NCBI RefSeq assembly: GCF_904067045.1
Contig: NZ_CAJFDC010000011.1
Coordinates: forward strand, 1-64,000
Reading direction: 5' to 3'
From: Pseudomonas sp. FEN
Lineage (GTDB): Bacteria > Pseudomonadota > Gammaproteobacteria > Pseudomonadales > Pseudomonadaceae
DNA length: 64,000 nucleotides
Below are positions 61,751 through 64,000 of this stretch, one piece after another. Position numbers and translations under genes: made by a program. The stretch's first letter is position 1, and every line of letters begins with the position of its first letter. The notes under the pieces were generated by a model, which saw nothing but the letters and a program-made list of their open reading frames with translations, was not told the DNA's origin and did not search any database.

Positions 61751-62677
61751 CTATTTGAACTGGTCGACGTTTTCCGGGGTGATCAGGCGATACGGTACCC
61801 ATACCGCCTGCTCGACTGGCTCATGCTTGGCCATCTTCACCGCCGCATCGAGGGAACCGACTGCCTGACCCTTGGCGTCCTGGAACACCGAGACGGTCAT
61901 ATCGCCCTTTTTTACCGCGCGCAGGCCATCCGGAGTGCCGTCGACACCGGCAATCAGCACACTACCCTTTTTCACTCCGGCCTGCTCCAGCGCCATCGAG
62001 GCACCGATGGCCATCTCGTCGTTGTTGGCGACGACGGCATCGAATTTTCGACCTTGGGTCAGCCAGTCGTTGACCAGGGTCATGCCCTTGTCACGCAGCC
62101 AGGTGCCCGTCTGCTCCTGCTCGATCTTGATGCCCGGGTACTTGACCAGGACTTCCTTGACGCCCTTGGTGCGGTTGGTAGTGGAGTTATTGGCCAGGTC
62201 GCCGAGGAGGATCACGATGTCGCCCTTGCCTTTCAATTTATCGGCGAGGTACTGCATCTGCATCTGCCCGGCTTCGAGGTCATTGGACGCGACGGTGGTC
62301 ACCCCCTTGGGCAGGTTCAGGTCATCCGGCCGACGGTTGACGTAGACCAGGGGAATCCCGGCCTTGACCGCCGCATCGGTGATTTTCCGGGTCGCCGCGG
62401 TATCCACCGGATTGACGATGATGGCGTCGACTTTCTGGCTGACGAAGCTTTCCACCTGGCTCAATTGCTTGACCACGTCGCTGCGGGCGTCTTCGAACTG
62501 CAGTTTCACGCCATCGGGCATGGCCTTGGCTTTCTGGTCCATGGACTCACGCAGGTAGGTCAGCCAGGTGTCATCGAACTGCGACATGCTCACTCCGATT
62601 TTCAGGTCGGCGAAGGCAGCACCACTGGCGAGCATCAGGGACAAGGCAAGTGAGGTGAAACGAATCTTGGTGTTCAT
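61751..62677 (-). CDS. ibpA: Periplasmic sugar-binding protein, probable myo-inositol
   Basis: A 308-residue type I periplasmic binding protein. The signal peptide is MNTKIRFTSLALSLMLASGA, with cleavage likely after AFA. DLKIGVSMSQFDDTWLTYLR and VDAIIVNPVDTAATRKITDA are typical of RbsB/IbpA proteins, and AVVANNDEMAIGASMALEQA and VLIAGVDGTPDGLRAV form the second lobe. It delivers the sugar to IatP/IatA. The upstream IolR-type operator supports inositol as the ligand. It begins the transport operon. Confidence 0.88.
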   Translation of the reverse strand: MNTKIRFTSLALSLMLASGAAFADLKIGVSMSQFDDTWLTYLRESMDQKAKAMPDGVKLQFEDARSDVVKQLSQVESFVSQKVDAIIVNPVDTAATRKITDAAVKAGIPLVYVNRRPDDLNLPKGVTTVASNDLEAGQMQMQYLADKLKGKGDIVILLGDLANNSTTNRTKGVKEVLVKYPGIKIEQEQTGTWLRDKGMTLVNDWLTQGRKFDAVVANNDEMAIGASMALEQAGVKKGSVLIAGVDGTPDGLRAVKKGDMTVSVFQDAKGQAVGSLDAAVKMAKHEPVEQAVWVPYRLITPENVDQFK

Positions 62678-62786
62678 GAAAAGTCTTTCTCCACATTCTT
62701 GTTGGTTTTATGGATCAAGCGTGACTCTTTCAGTGACCGGCAAGCGCACGATTGTCGGCACTCGACAACCTGAAATCGACTCTATT

Positions 62787-62800
62787 GGAAAATAATTTCC
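62787..62800. promoter_or_regulatory. IolR-type operator upstream of ibpA
   Basis: GGAA-N6-TTCC, with arms extending to GGAAA/TTTCC, is the recognition pattern reported for the inositol repressor IolR in Sinorhizobium. It lies 110 bases before the ibpA ATG in an AT-rich patch between ibpA and the inositol dehydrogenase gene. This fits inositol-responsive control of the import operon. No iolR gene is in the window. Confidence 0.55.
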
Positions 62801-62836
62801 ATTTCAATAAATTTTAGAAATTATTTTTTCTTTTGA

Positions 62837-64000
<1,164 letters not shown>

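Overview
The window looks like a chromosomal segment of a Pseudomonas species, most likely of the fluorescens group. From 4.4 kb on it is GC-rich. It carries the Pseudomonas-type block glgA-treZ-malQ-treY-glgX facing glgE-treS-glgB, several families of Pseudomonas-style REP palindromes, and an IolR-type operator in an inositol cluster. I see no rRNA, tRNA, CRISPR array, insertion sequence, integrase or phage gene.

Left end (1-4.4 kb): a visibly AT-richer block on the minus strand holds a second, non-gammaproteobacterial leucyl-tRNA synthetase, a frameshifted MFS-like exporter, and the ribosome-binding site of a third gene that runs off the window. The synthetase keeps its aminoacylation motifs, but the core residues of its CP1 editing site are replaced. 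The arrangement suggests an acquired self-resistance or export operon for a LeuRS-directed compound. This is the least ordinary part of the window.

4.4-7.3 kb: a secreted alpha/beta hydrolase, a D-2-hydroxyacid dehydrogenase and a GH18-type glycosidase. 7.6-28.5 kb: the alpha-glucan/trehalose locus. On the plus strand glgA-treZ-malQ-treY (the last three overlap), a small DUF2934 protein with a Lys/Ala/Pro-rich tail, glgX, a PIG-L-type deacetylase with an altered active-site motif, and an orphan autotransporter-type beta-barrel. On the minus strand glgE, treS fused to maltokinase, and glgB. Together they encode trehalose to maltose to maltose-1-phosphate to branched glucan (TreS, Mak, GlgE, GlgB) and glucan back to trehalose (GlgX, TreY, TreZ), with MalQ and GlgA at the side. 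No glgC is present. An AlgU/sigma-E-like promoter lies ahead of glgE and an RpoS-like -10 ahead of glgA, consistent with an osmotic or desiccation stress system.

28.7-42 kb: two small unrecognised ORFs, ccoG, a MocR-type regulator, an SDR, a gamma-glutamylcyclotransferase-like protein, an NTF2-like protein, a PBP2 paralogue, a LysE exporter, a non-phosphorylating GAPDH-like ALDH, a membrane diguanylate cyclase and a PatB-type C-S lyase. 42-54 kb: tandem REP repeats, a 68-aa protein, a three-gene RND efflux operon, a lone OmpR-family regulator divergent from a second regulator/kinase pair, and a DUF1460 protein. 52.5-58.9 kb: a LysR regulator, a beta-lactamase-fold serine hydrolase, an MFS transporter, a chemoreceptor gene with an in-frame stop, and an AT-richer GT9 glycosyltransferase. 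59-64 kb: a myo-inositol cluster with an ABC importer (ibpA-iatA-iatP), inositol dehydrogenase and the 3' end of a probable iolD.
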